Assembly: GCA_007570785.1 (NCBI GenBank) | Contig: ML664175.1 | Location: forward strand, 8,508,225-8,572,224 | DNA: 64,000 bases | Reading direction: 5' to 3' | Source of the DNA: Antilocapra americana | Lineage: Eukaryota; Chordata; Mammalia; Artiodactyla; Antilocapridae | Part shown: positions 21,743-32,460 of the stretch, in pieces | Position numbering within the stretch: the first letter of the stretch is position 1 | How the letters are laid out: every line of letters starts with the position of its first letter | The notes under the pieces: generated by a model | Told to the model about the DNA's origin: nothing | Seen by the model: the letters and a program-made list of their open reading frames with translations, nothing else | Database searches by the model: none | Made by a program: the position numbers and the translations under genes

Positions 21743-21989
21743 TTCAGTTCAGTTCAGTTCAGTCGCTCAGTCGTGTCTGACTCTTTGCGACCCCGTGAAC
21801 CACAGCACGCCAGGCCTCCCTGTCCCTCACCAACTCCCAGAGTCCACCCAAACCCATGTCCATCGAGTCGGTGATGCCATCCAGCCATCTCATCCTCTGT
21901 CTTCCCCTTCTCCTCATGCCCCCAATCCTTCCCAGCATCAGGGTCTTTTCCAATGAGTCAACTCTTCGCATGAGGTGGCCAAAGTATTA
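21743..21989 (-). mobile_element. BovB LINE 3' end, young-looking
   Basis: Begins with four 'ttcag' tandem units (the 3' tail read backwards) and then the last about 240 bases of the BovB coding region. The minus frame is open for 70 codons (21759-21971), ending in the usual '[11 protein letters not shown]' tail. The copy is little diverged. Confidence 0.92.
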
Positions 21990-22004
21990 GTATTAAGCAC
22001 AATA

Positions 22005-22215
22005 GGACAAATACTGCACTAAGTATCTTTAAATTTTATATTATATTTAACACTTTCAAGCCCTTTCAGAGACAGATATCACTATTCACCACATTTACAA
22101 ATGAGGAATTAAAGAGATTAAATAATGTTCCCCAAATGGCACCATTAATGGCAGAACCAAGATCCAAACCATATCTGGCTGATTCCAGAGCCCGCTTCAG
22201 TTTTATTCCTCTTTA
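22005..22215 (-). repeat. MIR SINE
   Basis: Reverse-strand MIR: 'cactaagtatctttaaattt', 'ttacaaatgaggaattaaag', 'atggcagaaccaagatcc', 'tggctgattccagagcccgc'. Confidence 0.7.
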
Positions 22216-22616
22216 TGTTTAGAAACTCAAATCATTAGATATTCCAGTGAGGATGTAGAGCCTAAGTGACTCCGTCTTAAAAAAAAAAAAGAAAAGGAGC
22301 CGCCATCTTGCAATAGAAGGCAACACCCAAGTTCCCCCACCCCCAGGTCACCACTAGACATGACCAATCATAGTGTGCCAAAGATACGCCAATCAAGGAA
22401 CGGCTTGCGGTTAAATATACCTATCAGGGGCTAGCCAACGAAAAGCCCCTGACCTCCCCCACACACACCCCCACACCCCCCCCCCCCCGCCCCCTCCTGA
22501 CCAATCACAGAGCACCAAGATACGTCACCCCACCTGTAGCCATTTTCCGTTTGTCTTCTCCCTTTAAAAGCCTTGTACCATGTGGCTGGGGGCTGCTGCC
22601 CTCACTCCACTGTGTT

Positions 22617-22618
<2 letters not shown>

Positions 22619-22672
<54 letters not shown>

Positions 22673-22678
22673 CGCGCG
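22619..22678. repeat. (TG)23(CG)7 compound microsatellite
   Basis: Forty-six bases of pure TG followed by fourteen of pure CG. It lies between the TATA-like box and the polyadenylation signal of the LTR. Alternating purine-pyrimidine tracts of this kind can adopt Z-DNA. Confidence 0.97.
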
Positions 22679-22696
22679 GTCCAGACCCGGGTCTGT

Positions 22697-22702
22697 AATA
22701 AA
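22697..22702 (+). terminator. LTR polyadenylation signal
   Basis: AATAAA followed by 'ttccctcttgcg', about 70 bases before the LTR end. Confidence 0.65.
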
Positions 22703-22934
22703 TTCCCTCTTGCGCTTGCATCAGTGTATGGCCTCCTGGTGATTTGTGGAGATCACGACCTGGGCATAACAAGGACTGCCTCATGCTCACATTATTGAGA
22801 ATTTGAATAATTGGGTTTTGAATCAATAAATTATGATTCTTCTCTGTTTTTACAGAATCTTAACCCTTTGTGCCTTACAGAGACCACTGTTTTCCATTAC
22901 AGAAACACACACGCACACTGGATAGCCAGTGTAT

Positions 22935-23100
22935 ACAGTCTCCAAATGTTTGAGAAGGATGCAGTCTCTTAAATTACCCACTCCAACTCCTTTTTACACA
23001 TGGGTGGTGAAACTGAGGCTCATAATCTTGTCTAAGATGACAAATCTAGTTGAAAGCAGAGTTGAGAATCCTCTTCACTATTCATTCTGCCTCTCACAAT
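22935..23100 (-). repeat. MIR SINE fragment
   Basis: Reverse-strand MIR core: 'acacatgggtggtgaaactg', 'aggctcataatcttgtc', 'agttgaaagcagagttgag'. The copy is diverged. Confidence 0.6.
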
Positions 23101-23634
23101 TAGGCATTACTGAGTTCTTTACAGCCACAATGATATTTTTAATACACTCATCAATTTTTTAGAGACACTGATAAAATCCCATTACAATATTTCTATTCAA
23201 AAAAGCTTTTTCTATGGGGCAGAAAATAGTTCAAAATCATGCTACCTTGTCCTTCAAAGTCACATACAACCTTAAGAGTACATGAAATTCTGAAGATACT
23301 TTTTTTTTCTGGTGTCCTCATGTGGGAAAAGCCTGGCTGCATATTTTTGTGTGTGTTGTTTCTTTTGAAATTATCTAAGCATACCAAGCTTTTGGTTCTT
23401 TTACATGAAAATCACTTGCTCTTTACTAACCCTTTCTTCTCCTGAAATATCAGATCCCTTTTATCACAAGGCTACAGAACACCAAGTCTTGCTCCTAAAA
23501 GATATTTTAAGGAGATGCCCTAATGCACAGAGTCAATCCTCATCATGGCTATATTTGGAAATATCCCAAGCATATTTCCTATTCAAAAGAGATTTTCTAC
23601 AGTTAATTCACTGGACTTACCATCTATGAGCACC
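23101..23634. other. unassigned sequence
   Basis: No repeat or gene recognised. Short frames on both strands show no domain. Confidence 0.4.
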
Positions 23635-23970
23635 TTGTGGATACCTTCTACAAAATTGGGTGCTGGGAGCAAAGAGATGAACAAAACGGAAATCCTGCCT
23701 TCAGAGAGCTCATAGTCAGACAAAGAAAATGGGTTTACACAATGAAATAGAATTTGATAAGTCCTGTGACAAAGAGAAATTCAGAATACATGGAATCTCA
23801 AAGAAGGGGCATTTAACTACTCTTTCAAATGGCTATGAAACATGAGGTGGATCCTGAAGGATAAATAAGAATTCTCTAAAAGGATTAGATGAAGAAGGAA
23901 GAGGGAATACTCTATGCAAGCACAAGAAGCAGAAGAGAATACGAAAAATACTTAGGAAAGTGGAATCAGT
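23635..23970 (-). repeat. L2 LINE 3' remnant
   Basis: Antisense L2 words in order: 'gtgctgggagcaaagagatg', 'cctgccttcagagagctcat', 'ttgataagtcctgtgacaaa', 'aagaaggggcatttaac', 'atgaggtggatcctgaagga'. Confidence 0.65.
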
Positions 23971-24523
23971 GAAGGATGGAGTTGAAAGGTAGGAAGTATC
24001 TTTGCCATAAAGAGGTTTTAACCTATGGACTGTAGGAAGCCTACTGACCATTCCATTCGTTGATAACTTGCAGTCTCCCAATCATCTTCTCCATCTCAAA
24101 ATCCTGTTATCCTTTTGAACAACTTCTATATCCAACCCATTTAGCCTTCATTTTACTTAGCCTTTACTCAGCTGTAATAACTTTGCTTCAGTTTTGTATC
24201 AGGAACAGTCTTCACTCTTCCTTACTAGTATCTCAAAAAAAAAAAAACAAATGTTATCCCTTCCTTTGTACAACACCATTCTTTCAGCCTGGGCTTTTGA
24301 GCTTATCCTTTCCCTGCATCTTTGAGTCACTGCCCATAAACTGTCCTCTCTCAATCTTCTTTTTAACATGTTAATTTTAACACTTTGCTATGTACCCTCA
24401 CTCATTTTTTCAGCATGTCATGTTTACTACCAAAATTCACACTATGCATTAGAATCTCAAAAGATGAATAAGAAGAAAATGCAATCTTTAAGGAATTCAG
24501 TCCAACAAAGAAAACAGACATAA
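23971..24523. other. unassigned sequence
   Basis: T- and C-rich in its middle, with an A-run near 24240. No repeat family recognised. Confidence 0.4.
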
Positions 24524-24535
24524 AAACAAATGTAA

Positions 24536-24889
24536 GGATGGTACTGATGAATTTGAAGAGCAGCAATGGAGACACGGACACATAGAACAGACTTAAAGGA
24601 CACGGGGTGGGGGAGGAGAGGGTAGCATGAGTGGAGAGAGTAGCATGGAAACATATACACTACCATGTGGAAAACAGATATCCAGTGGGAATTTGCTGTA
24701 TGGCTCAGGGAACTCAAACTGGGGCTCTGTGACAACCTAGAGGGATGGGATGGGGTGGGAGGTGGGAGGAAGGTTCAAGAGGGAGGGTCCATACGTATAC
24801 TTATGGCTTATACATGTTGATGAAACATGTATAAGAAACCAACACAATAATGTAAAGCAATTATTGCTCAATACAAAATAAATTTTAAA
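24536..24889 (+). mobile_element. ruminant-type L1 3' end with target duplication
   Basis: Sense L1 3' UTR: 'gcaatggagacacggacaca', 'tgggaatttgctgtatggct', 'ggggctctgtgacaacctag', then a G-rich run, 'tgtaaagcaattattgctca' and an A-rich tail. The flanks 'aaacaaatgtaag' (about 24523-24535) and 'aaacaaatataag' (about 24889-24901) are a slightly diverged duplication. Only 354 bases were inserted. Confidence 0.85.
24742..24759 (+). repeat. G-quadruplex-type motif in L1 3' UTR
   Basis: Four runs of three or more G (GGG-AT-GGG-AT-GGGG-T-GGG) with loops of one to two bases. Such motifs are a known trait of mammalian L1 3' UTRs. Confidence 0.8.
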
Positions 24890-25134
24890 AAACAAATATA
24901 AGTGTAATTTATTTAGTCTATACAATATAGTATGTGACATAGTTCAATGGAATCCTGAATACTCACAATTAGTGCAGAGTTTATTTGTATGATCCATGAA
25001 GTGCCAAGAGAAACTATTTCTATTCTTTTTTTAACCTAAGAAAGAAGTAACTCTGCCCACTGAATAATATTTATAATGATCCATCTACAGGCATTAAGAA
25101 TATCATGTATAGTGTTTCAAATCTGCTTATACTT

Positions 25135-25995
25135 CTTTCTTCCCCAACTTAGTTAATAATACTGGCTTTTCAAACCATAAATCTGGGAGTTACCCTAGAT
25201 ACCTACATCATCACCTGTGTCTAATCTGTAAAGTCTTAGTCTTCAAACTGTATCTTAAATCCATCTATGATCAGCCACCTCTATGATCAGCCTGCATGAT
25301 CTTGTCTGAACACAGCAATTGCTTCCAAACTGGTGTTTGCACTTCCACTGATGCTGCCTTTTGAGCCATTCTCAACTTATCAATCAAAATGATATCTTTA
25401 ATTGTAAATATCATGTCAGAAATCCACTTTAAAACTCTCAATGGTTCTTTCTTTCATAAATTTAAAAGTCTTTGATATGACCAAAAAAGATCCCTGAGAG
25501 ATCTTTCCTCTCCCAACTTACCAAATGTAAAATATACAACACCTTCCATGCTACTAAGCTCTGACCCACTTGCCCTTCTTTGAGAGGACCAAACTAGTTC
25601 ACACCTTGGAGACTTTACACAGGCAGATCCAACTATCTGGAATGCTTTTCTACTCAATCTTCACCCAGCCAATTCCTACTTAACCTTCAGAGTTCAATTT
25701 CAAAGTCACTCCAGGGGGGAACTTCAACAATCACAAATCTGAATCATATCTACCCTACATGTCCTACAGCATCCTAGTCTTCTTTAGATTTCAGAGCACA
25801 GTATATATAATCAGACATGTGTTTGTGTGAATATTTATTTAGTATCTCTCTCCCCTAACAGACTATATGCTCCATGTTCCATGTGAGCAAAACCTTCAGG
25901 TATTTTCTTTACAACTATATTAGCAACATTGAACATAATGCCTGATACAGTATGGGTGTTCAATAAATATTTGTAAGTGAATGAATGAAAGAAAA
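25135..25995 (+). repeat. L2 LINE 3' region, long
   Basis: About 860 bases of sense L2 can be followed: 'tctgggagttaccctagata', 'ttaaaactctcaatggttc', 'ggagactttacacaggca', 'tatctggaatgcttttctac', 'ccaattcctacttaacct', then 'gttcaataaatatttgtaag' and terminal 'tgaatgaatga' repeats. The latter is the typical L2 3' end. The frame is destroyed. Confidence 0.75.
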
Positions 25996-26104
25996 AGCCA
26001 GAAAGGAAGGAAAAAGAGAGAACAACTACACTGATAATCACATTAGAGAAACAGGTAGCACATAGTCATTCCAGAGTCATTTTAAATTCTCTATACATTC
26101 TCCT

Positions 26105-27115
26105 CACTTTTACTTTTTTTAAAACAGCTTTGTTGAGATCTAATTCACATACCATACCATTTACCCATTTAAAGTACACAATTCAGCATCGTTCTGTATA
26201 TTCACAGTGGCTCAGACAGTAAAGCATTGTCTACAACATGGGAGACCCAGGTTAAATCCCTGGGTCAGGAAGATCCCCTGGAGAAGGAAATAGCAACCCA
26301 CTCCAGTACTGTTAACTGGAGAATCCCATGGATGAAGAAGCCTGGTGGGCTACAGGCCACGGGGTCACAAAGAGTCGGACATGACTGAGCAACTTCATTT
26401 TCACTTTTTCACTTTCTGTATATTCACAGAGCTGGGTGAACACCCTAAATTCACCCCATACCCTTTAACAGTCACTCCCAAAACCCTTCCCCTCAGCCCT
26501 AGGTAACCACCAATCTACTTTCTGTCCCTAGAGGCTTGCCTATCCCAGACATTTCACATCATGGAGTCATAAAATATGTGTCCCCCTGTGACTGCCTTCT
26601 TTCACTTAATATTTTTCCAAGTTCATCCATTCACAATACAGGTTATAGCACATATCATTATTTCAGTTATGTTTACCTTCCAAATAGCATTCCACTGTAT
26701 GGATATACTACATTTTATTTACCCATTCATCAGTTGATGGACATTTAGGTTTTCCCCACTTTTTAGCTATTATCAATAATACTGCCATGATCATTTGTAT
26801 GCGATATTTTGTGTAGATTTCTCATTTCTATATAACCTAGAAGCAAAATTGATGGATCATTAGTAACTCTGTTTAGCTTTTTAAGGAAATGCCAAATTGT
26901 TTTCCAAAGTGAGTGCTACATCTTACAATCCTATCAGCAACACACAGGAGGGTTCCAATTCCTCCAGAACCTCACTAACACTTGTCATTATCTGTTTGCT
27001 TTTTTTTAATTCTAGCCTTTTAGAATGTGAAGTAATATATCTTCATGGTTTTCTTTTGTATTTCACTGATGGTAATGACACTAGGCATCTTTTCATGTGA
27101 TTATTGACCATCTAT
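26105..27115 (-). mobile_element. L1M 3' UTR/ORF2 end, antisense
   Basis: Antisense L1: 'acagctttgttgagatctaa', 'attcacataccataccattt', 'accaccaatctactttctg', 'ttacccattcatcagttgat', 'attgttttccaaagtgagt'. It is an old L1M-type element and was split by the Bov-tA at 26208-26413. Confidence 0.8.
26208..26413 (+). mobile_element. Bov-tA SINE with 16-bp target duplication
   Basis: Starts at 'tggctcagacagtaaagc', so the first about 10 bases of the tRNA head are missing. Body and tail ('gagtcggacatgactgagca') are complete. The flank 'ttctgtatattcacag' is at 26192-26207 and 26414-26429 with no mismatch. Confidence 0.95.
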
Positions 27116-27769
27116 AGTCTCTTCTTTACTTGCAAAAGCCCCAACATATGGTAAATAGACTATGTTAAGTATAATCATATCCTTCATGGAAGATAATATA
27201 TATATCCCTTTATAATACATGTATTGCATTGGTATTGATTAGCTGGCAAAATGTTATATTTTATAAACATTTAATAAAATATGTACTGATTTCAATTTTG
27301 TGATTTTATTTTCCTACTTTTAAATCAATAGAACATCTTTTCAGCAGTCCAACATCATTGTGGGTCACACCTATGGTTCTTTATGGTCATTTCTATTCAA
27401 TGGCAATACTGGCATTTTGCATCAGATAATAAGGAGATAAAAGCTGTGCCATATTGCCCGAAGGGGTTATGAGCATGTAGAAGAAGAATAATCCAAGCCA
27501 AATCAGAAGTACTGCCTTAGTTCATTCTTTACAGTTTATCTACAGTTTTGGAGGGAGGAGAAACTAAAAAGTAATATGACAACTCACAATATAGCCATTT
27601 TCATTTGTCAAATAACTGTATATATTGTAATTTATATTTTTATTTCACAATATTAATTTTCAAAAATTATTTTGCTATCTTCCTAACACCCCTCCTTATA
27701 AACCACCTTCCAAAAAATTATAATTTACTTAATGCCTCTGTGCACCATGCTACATACCTGATATTCATT
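27116..27769. other. unassigned AT-rich sequence
   Basis: No repeat or gene recognised. Confidence 0.4.
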
Positions 27770-28175
27770 ATTTCCCAATTTCTCCCTGGGAGGGGTCTGA
27801 ATGAACACTCTCCTGGCTCTGGCTTGAGGACCTGGTTTCCCATCAGCTGCATCAGGTGCTGACCATGATGTTCCCCTTCGGGACACTAACAGGGCATGGC
27901 ACACTCTCACCTACTGGGAGTCACTAAGGGAAAGACGCTATCACTCTTGGCAGCTAGGAACTTGGGCCCATTGATTAAGTCCGTCTCCTACATCAGACAA
28001 GTCTGTCAAGACTGGAAGACGTGGCTGTTTTATCTAATGTGCGGAAACCAAGAGTCAAGGAGATACCGGCGAATGCTACCTAGAGACTGACAAGAGGCTA
28101 CAAAAAGGGAAGTACGGTCAGAATTCAGAGTGACTAAGGAGAGGAACTTTTCTCTATTTCAAGACTACAAAGAAT
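27770..28175. other. unassigned, GC-richer segment
   Basis: This 400-base segment has more GC than its neighbours and holds words such as 'gggacactaacagggcatgg' and 'gatgttccccttcggg'. I suspect an old LTR or retroviral piece but cannot support a family. The 64-codon + frame (27896-28090) has no domain. Confidence 0.3.
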
Positions 28176-28249
28176 CTCTGACACTACTACTCCATCACTG
28201 AGCTCCTCAGTCTACTATTTGAACTAGTTTTTTCTTCTTTTAGATTGAA

Positions 28250-28870
28250 AAAGAAACATATATAGTGAAACAAGTGAAAGAGAATCCCATATATACAATG
28301 AAAATTAAATCTCTTTCCTACTCCACAGCCACCCAATTCCATGCCCTATAGGACTACTATTAGAAGTTTCTTGTGTACCTATTAAAATATCTTCCATTTA
28401 CAGGCAACAGACACACAGCTCTGCATCTTGCTTTTTTAACAATAGATTTCTATATTAGCACAAATGTATAAATGTATTATTTATATCTTACTCTTTAATG
28501 GTGGCATAATGTTTCATAGTATGAATCAACCATAATTTACTCAACTGATCTCCAGTTGATAGATACATTTTGGTGTTGCTATTAGAAATGAGGTTGGAGA
28601 AATATCTTTGTTCGTAACTTCTTTGACCACCTGCCTTAGGATAAATTCCTGGATGTGAAGTTACTAGGTCACAGGATACGTGCGCATCTTCAATTTTGCT
28701 AGTGTCTGTTTGCTCTGCATCCATATTTCTCTGATCCACAATGTATAAGGTTGACAGTTTCTTCACTCTTCAACCCCAGATCTTATCAACTGTCTAAATG
28801 TTGGCAATCAGGTAGGTATCTCCTTGTTTTGATTTGCATATCTTTAACTGTAACACTATTGCTTATATTT
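28250..28870 (-). repeat. L1M 3' UTR, antisense
   Basis: Antisense L1M words: 'catcttgcttttttaacaa', 'gtggcataatgtttcatagt', 'aggataaattcctggatgtg', 'gttttgatttgcatatcttt'. Confidence 0.7.
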
Positions 28871-29559
28871 ATATAATCCATTCACATTTCTTTCTCTATG
28901 AACAGCTTATTCTTATTCTTTGCCTGTATTTTCACTAAGTTATTATTTTTCCCCATATTAAATCATCTAGTGCTGCTTTGGCTTAAAATGACTGTTGTAG
29001 AAAATAATATCTTTTCTTTCCTCAAGAAATATAAGAACCGCTTGAGAGTTTAAGCTATTCTCTGTAGATTTATAAAGGCAAGATTATTCTCTTAAGTCAC
29101 ATATTCTGTTTTTACCACTACAAGGAAGGCCACAAAGGATATTTCATAATTTTACACTTATTGGGTTATCATTTCAAACTTGATAAGCCTGATTAGAGTC
29201 TGGGAACACTTTTAACCCTAATCAGATGAATACTTGATATTCATGTAGACTTCCTTGAATTTTCACTACCTCTTTATTTTCTTGCTCTCTATTCTTTTGA
29301 CAAGAAGAATCTTCTCCTTCTTTGACTCCTCTGTAATTAATCTCCACTTAGTCAAATTCTTCACCATCGAAGAGTACTTAGCGTAAGGTGGCTAATCCAT
29401 AAATATTTAGGGGGTCCTGGAACCTGTATGTGGGTAGCGTCAGGCCTCCTTCAGAATGCCTTTTCATTCATATGTCTACTACTCTACTGCTTAGAAGGAC
29501 ATCAAGTGATGCCCGCCCCCCATTTCTTAATAATAAAATCATGGGATCCATTCCCATCT
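28871..29559. other. unassigned sequence
   Basis: No confident repeat. The right part may belong to the L2 that follows. Confidence 0.35.
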
Positions 29560-29770
29560 TATCTTCATTGTACACTATGCACATACTTCAGAAAAATCCA
29601 TGACATTTTGTTTCACTTAGTTTATTTGATATTTACATACCTATCTATCCTACTAGACTGGAAACTTTCCTGAAAACCAAGCTATGTCTAACTCATAACT
29701 ATATTTACTGCCCAACATAGACCCTAGCACATGGAAAGACCTCAGTAAATACACTGAATGAACAAAGAAA
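29560..29770 (+). repeat. L2 LINE 3' end
   Basis: Sense L2 3' words: 'tatcctactagactggaaac', 'ctagcacatggaaagacctc', 'agtaaatacactgaatgaac'. Confidence 0.6.
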
Positions 29771-30934
29771 TGAAGTTGTACTAGCTCTTCACTTACTACT
29801 AGTTAACACAAGACTAGAAGTAACCTTTCCCCATTCGTGCTACATTTGAGGAGCTTTCTCCAATAGATCCCTTTCCCCAGAAGCAAGAAGATAATCAGGC
29901 TTTTCTGAAGATAAACCAGGAAAAGTTTTTGGAGCCTAATCAATAATTGTAAGATCTCCCTCGGTGCTTATTATAAGATAAATTATATATAAATCAAAGT
30001 TTGAAATATTATATAAAGTAATTTAAAACATTTAATAGTAGACTGAAGTCTCATAAGGAAACTGCTCTCTTTCCACGGTTATAAGATGCATTGTTTACCA
30101 TCAGCCGAAAGAGGCAACTGATTACATGAAAAATAAATATATAACTAAAAGTGAAAGTTGTTATCAATAGAAACTAGGATCTCTAAAGAAGCCAATATGC
30201 CTTGGGTATATCTGTGCTGGGGCTTCTATCTCCATCTATCCTGAGACGGTCATATTTTTGGTTTCATAGTATAGGAAAGGCTCCAGCCAGAAGGGCATCA
30301 ATATGCAGCCCAGCATCAAGAGAGAAGTCTCCTAGGGATGCAGGAGCAGGCTTCATTCCCAGCTTGAATTGTTTTCTTAGTGGAATTCTACAATATGGAA
30401 AAAAAGTTTTTGCTCAATTCTGTATGTACTGAAGCTTGCCACAACAAACTGATTAGACTGACAGCTTGGCTTGAAGTCCTAGGAAAAATACAATTGAATA
30501 GGGGCTAGGAGACTTGAGGGGAACCAGCCAACTGCTGGTGTTGAATGACTGATAAGAAGTAGCCTGGAGTCATGGAGTTTAAAGCTGGAGAGGAACATCT
30601 TAATAATAACAGAGGTGAACCAGGTGAGAAAACTAAACCCTGGTTGGTACCAGCTTTTCCTGGGTGGAACTGTAAACAGGAGCTAAAGAAATGGAGACGG
30701 TGGGTGTTGATTCCTCTTTTCGAAAGTTTGGTGCTGAAAGAGAAGGAGGCAATCGGAGCTCTTTAAATACTTCATGACATGGCAAGGATTGTTGTTATAA
30801 GGATCTCACCAATGAAAAAAGCTGTGAATGACTTGAGATTATTTTAAGAATCATAGTCATGAGGAAAGGATAATAATATAGGAAGTTACAGAAGGTCATC
30901 TATTTTGATAGCCAGAAAGATACCATTTGGGTAT
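29771..30934. other. unassigned sequence
   Basis: About 1.16 kb without a recognised repeat or gene. A 76-codon + frame at 30202-30432 has no known family. Confidence 0.4.
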
Positions 30935-30944
30935 CACATGCTTT

Positions 30945-31138
30945 GTATTGGGTCCTCTTTGCCACCCCATGAGCTGTATAGTCCACCAGGCTCCTCTTTC
31001 CATAGGGATTCTCCAGGCAAGAATACTAGAGCAGGTTACCATGCCCTCCTCCAGAGGATCTTCCCATCCCAGGGATCAAACTCAGGTGTCCCACATCACA
31101 GGTGGATTCTTGACCATTTGAGCTACCAGGGAAGCCAG
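30945..31138 (-). mobile_element. Bov-tA SINE, antisense, 10-bp target duplication
   Basis: Reverse-strand SINE: 'ccaggcaagaatactagagc', 'gaggatcttcccatcccag', head 'gagctaccagggaagcc' on the right. The flank 'cacatgcttt' is at 30935-30944 and 31139-31148. Confidence 0.9.
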
Positions 31139-31189
31139 CACATGCTTTAGATATACAAGTTCATTCTGCCTCTGTCTTTGGGGAATCTA

Positions 31190-31655
31190 AGATCACTAGT
31201 TCCTGTAGAATTTATGGAAACAAAGATGTTTACAGTCTAAGCCCCAAAACCTATGAATGTATTACCTTACATGGCAAAAGGAACTTGACAGGTGTGATTA
31301 AGAAATGAGATGGGAAGCATATCCTGAATTATGCAGGTGGGCCCAGTGTAATCACAAGGGTCTTTATAAGAGAGAGGCAGGAGGGTCTGAGTAAGAGAAG
31401 GAGATGTGGCTATAGAAGTAGAGATCAGAATGATGTGAAGAAGGGGTCATGAGCCAAACAATGCACATAGCCCACAGAAGCTAGGAAAGGCAAATAAATG
31501 AAGGAATTCTTCCCTAGAATCTTTACAAAGAACATACCCTGTTGTCACCTTGGATTCTGAAACTTCTGACCTCAAAACTCTGAGATAAATTTGTGTTGTT
31601 TTAAGCTGTTAAATTTGTAATGATTTGTACACCAGCAATTGGACCCTAACACAGA
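31190..31655 (+). mobile_element. MaLR-type LTR remnant (MLT1-like)
   Basis: Sense LTR words in order: 'aggtgtgattaagaaatgag', 'gggtctttataagagaga', 'ccttggattctgaaacttct', 'gacctcaaaactctgagata', 'tttgtgttgttttaagctgt' and a terminal 'ggaccctaacaca'. This order is that of ERVL-MaLR LTRs. The element is old and has no internal region. Confidence 0.6.
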
Positions 31656-31930
31656 ATCTAAAGTGGATTTTGAAGAGAAAATTAATTTGCACATTTAATG
31701 GACTTCAGCTCTAGATCAATGGGGACTATAGACATTATTAATACACAGCTGTGCTCTGACCACCACATTCACCAACTCAACCACTCTTCTACAACTCTAT
31801 GCCATGAGCTGATTCTGTTCCCTCGACCTACTGTTCCCTTTTGTCCTTTTCCACCTGTCATAGTCCCACTCATCCTTTAAAGCAATTCAAGTGTTATGAC
31901 CTTGTCTATAATAGCTTCTTGTATGCATGC

Positions 31931-32455
31931 TGTTAGGGAAATTAAAACAGAAGTAGTCTTGTTCAGGCTTCAGAAGTAGAGGAACAGGATTCTGACCAAC
32001 TTCTGACCTTGTCTGGATCCTGCCTGGACTACCTGCCTGCTTGCAAACACATCAATGGTTACCAGCTAGTCAAGGTGCATTTTTGATAACAAAGAGAATG
32101 AGTTTTGGAATTTCTTAAGCCCCTGGGTGCCTGGCAATACCGTCCCACCCCTCCAACTTCAGGGTCTAACAAAATCTTAAAACTCACAAGGTGAAACAAA
32201 CAGCATTATAAAAGTTAAAGAAAAACCAGAGCATTTCTGCACTCAAACTGATGATGACATAAGTTTTCAGCCTGGGATTATAAGCGGGAACCCCCCCACC
32301 CAAACTGCAATCTGAAGTAGGGTGGATGCACCACCTGAGACCCTTTCCCAGTTGAGACCCCAGACTGCTGCTAATGTGAGACTTCCCAGCGCTGTTCAAG
32401 TCTGGGTGTAGGTGTCAGCTCAATTTGGCGATGTATATGCTGTTACCTCTCAGTA
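31931..32455 (+). mobile_element. probable class I LTR remnant
   Basis: Starts 'tgttagggaaatt' and has LTR-like parts: 'cattataaaag' (a TATA-like box near 32204), a second 'gggattataagcgg' near 32274, and a C-rich run at 32289-32301. The right end runs into BovB sequence and no duplication is visible. The call rests on layout only. Confidence 0.4.
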
Positions 32456-32460
32456 GCAGC

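Larger units (their letters stand above)
22254..22771 (+). mobile_element. solo LTR of a class I endogenous retrovirus
   Basis: A 518-bp unit starting 'tgtagagcc' and ending 'gggcataaca', flanked by the 4-bp duplication 'agga' (22250-22253 and 22772-22775), as expected for class I (gamma-type) integration. Two 'ccaatca' boxes, a TATA-like 'ctttaaaagcc' (22560-22570), and a polyadenylation signal at 22697-22702 are visible. A C-rich block (about 22452-22495) and a (TG)23(CG)7 tract lie inside. No viral genes remain. Confidence 0.85.
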
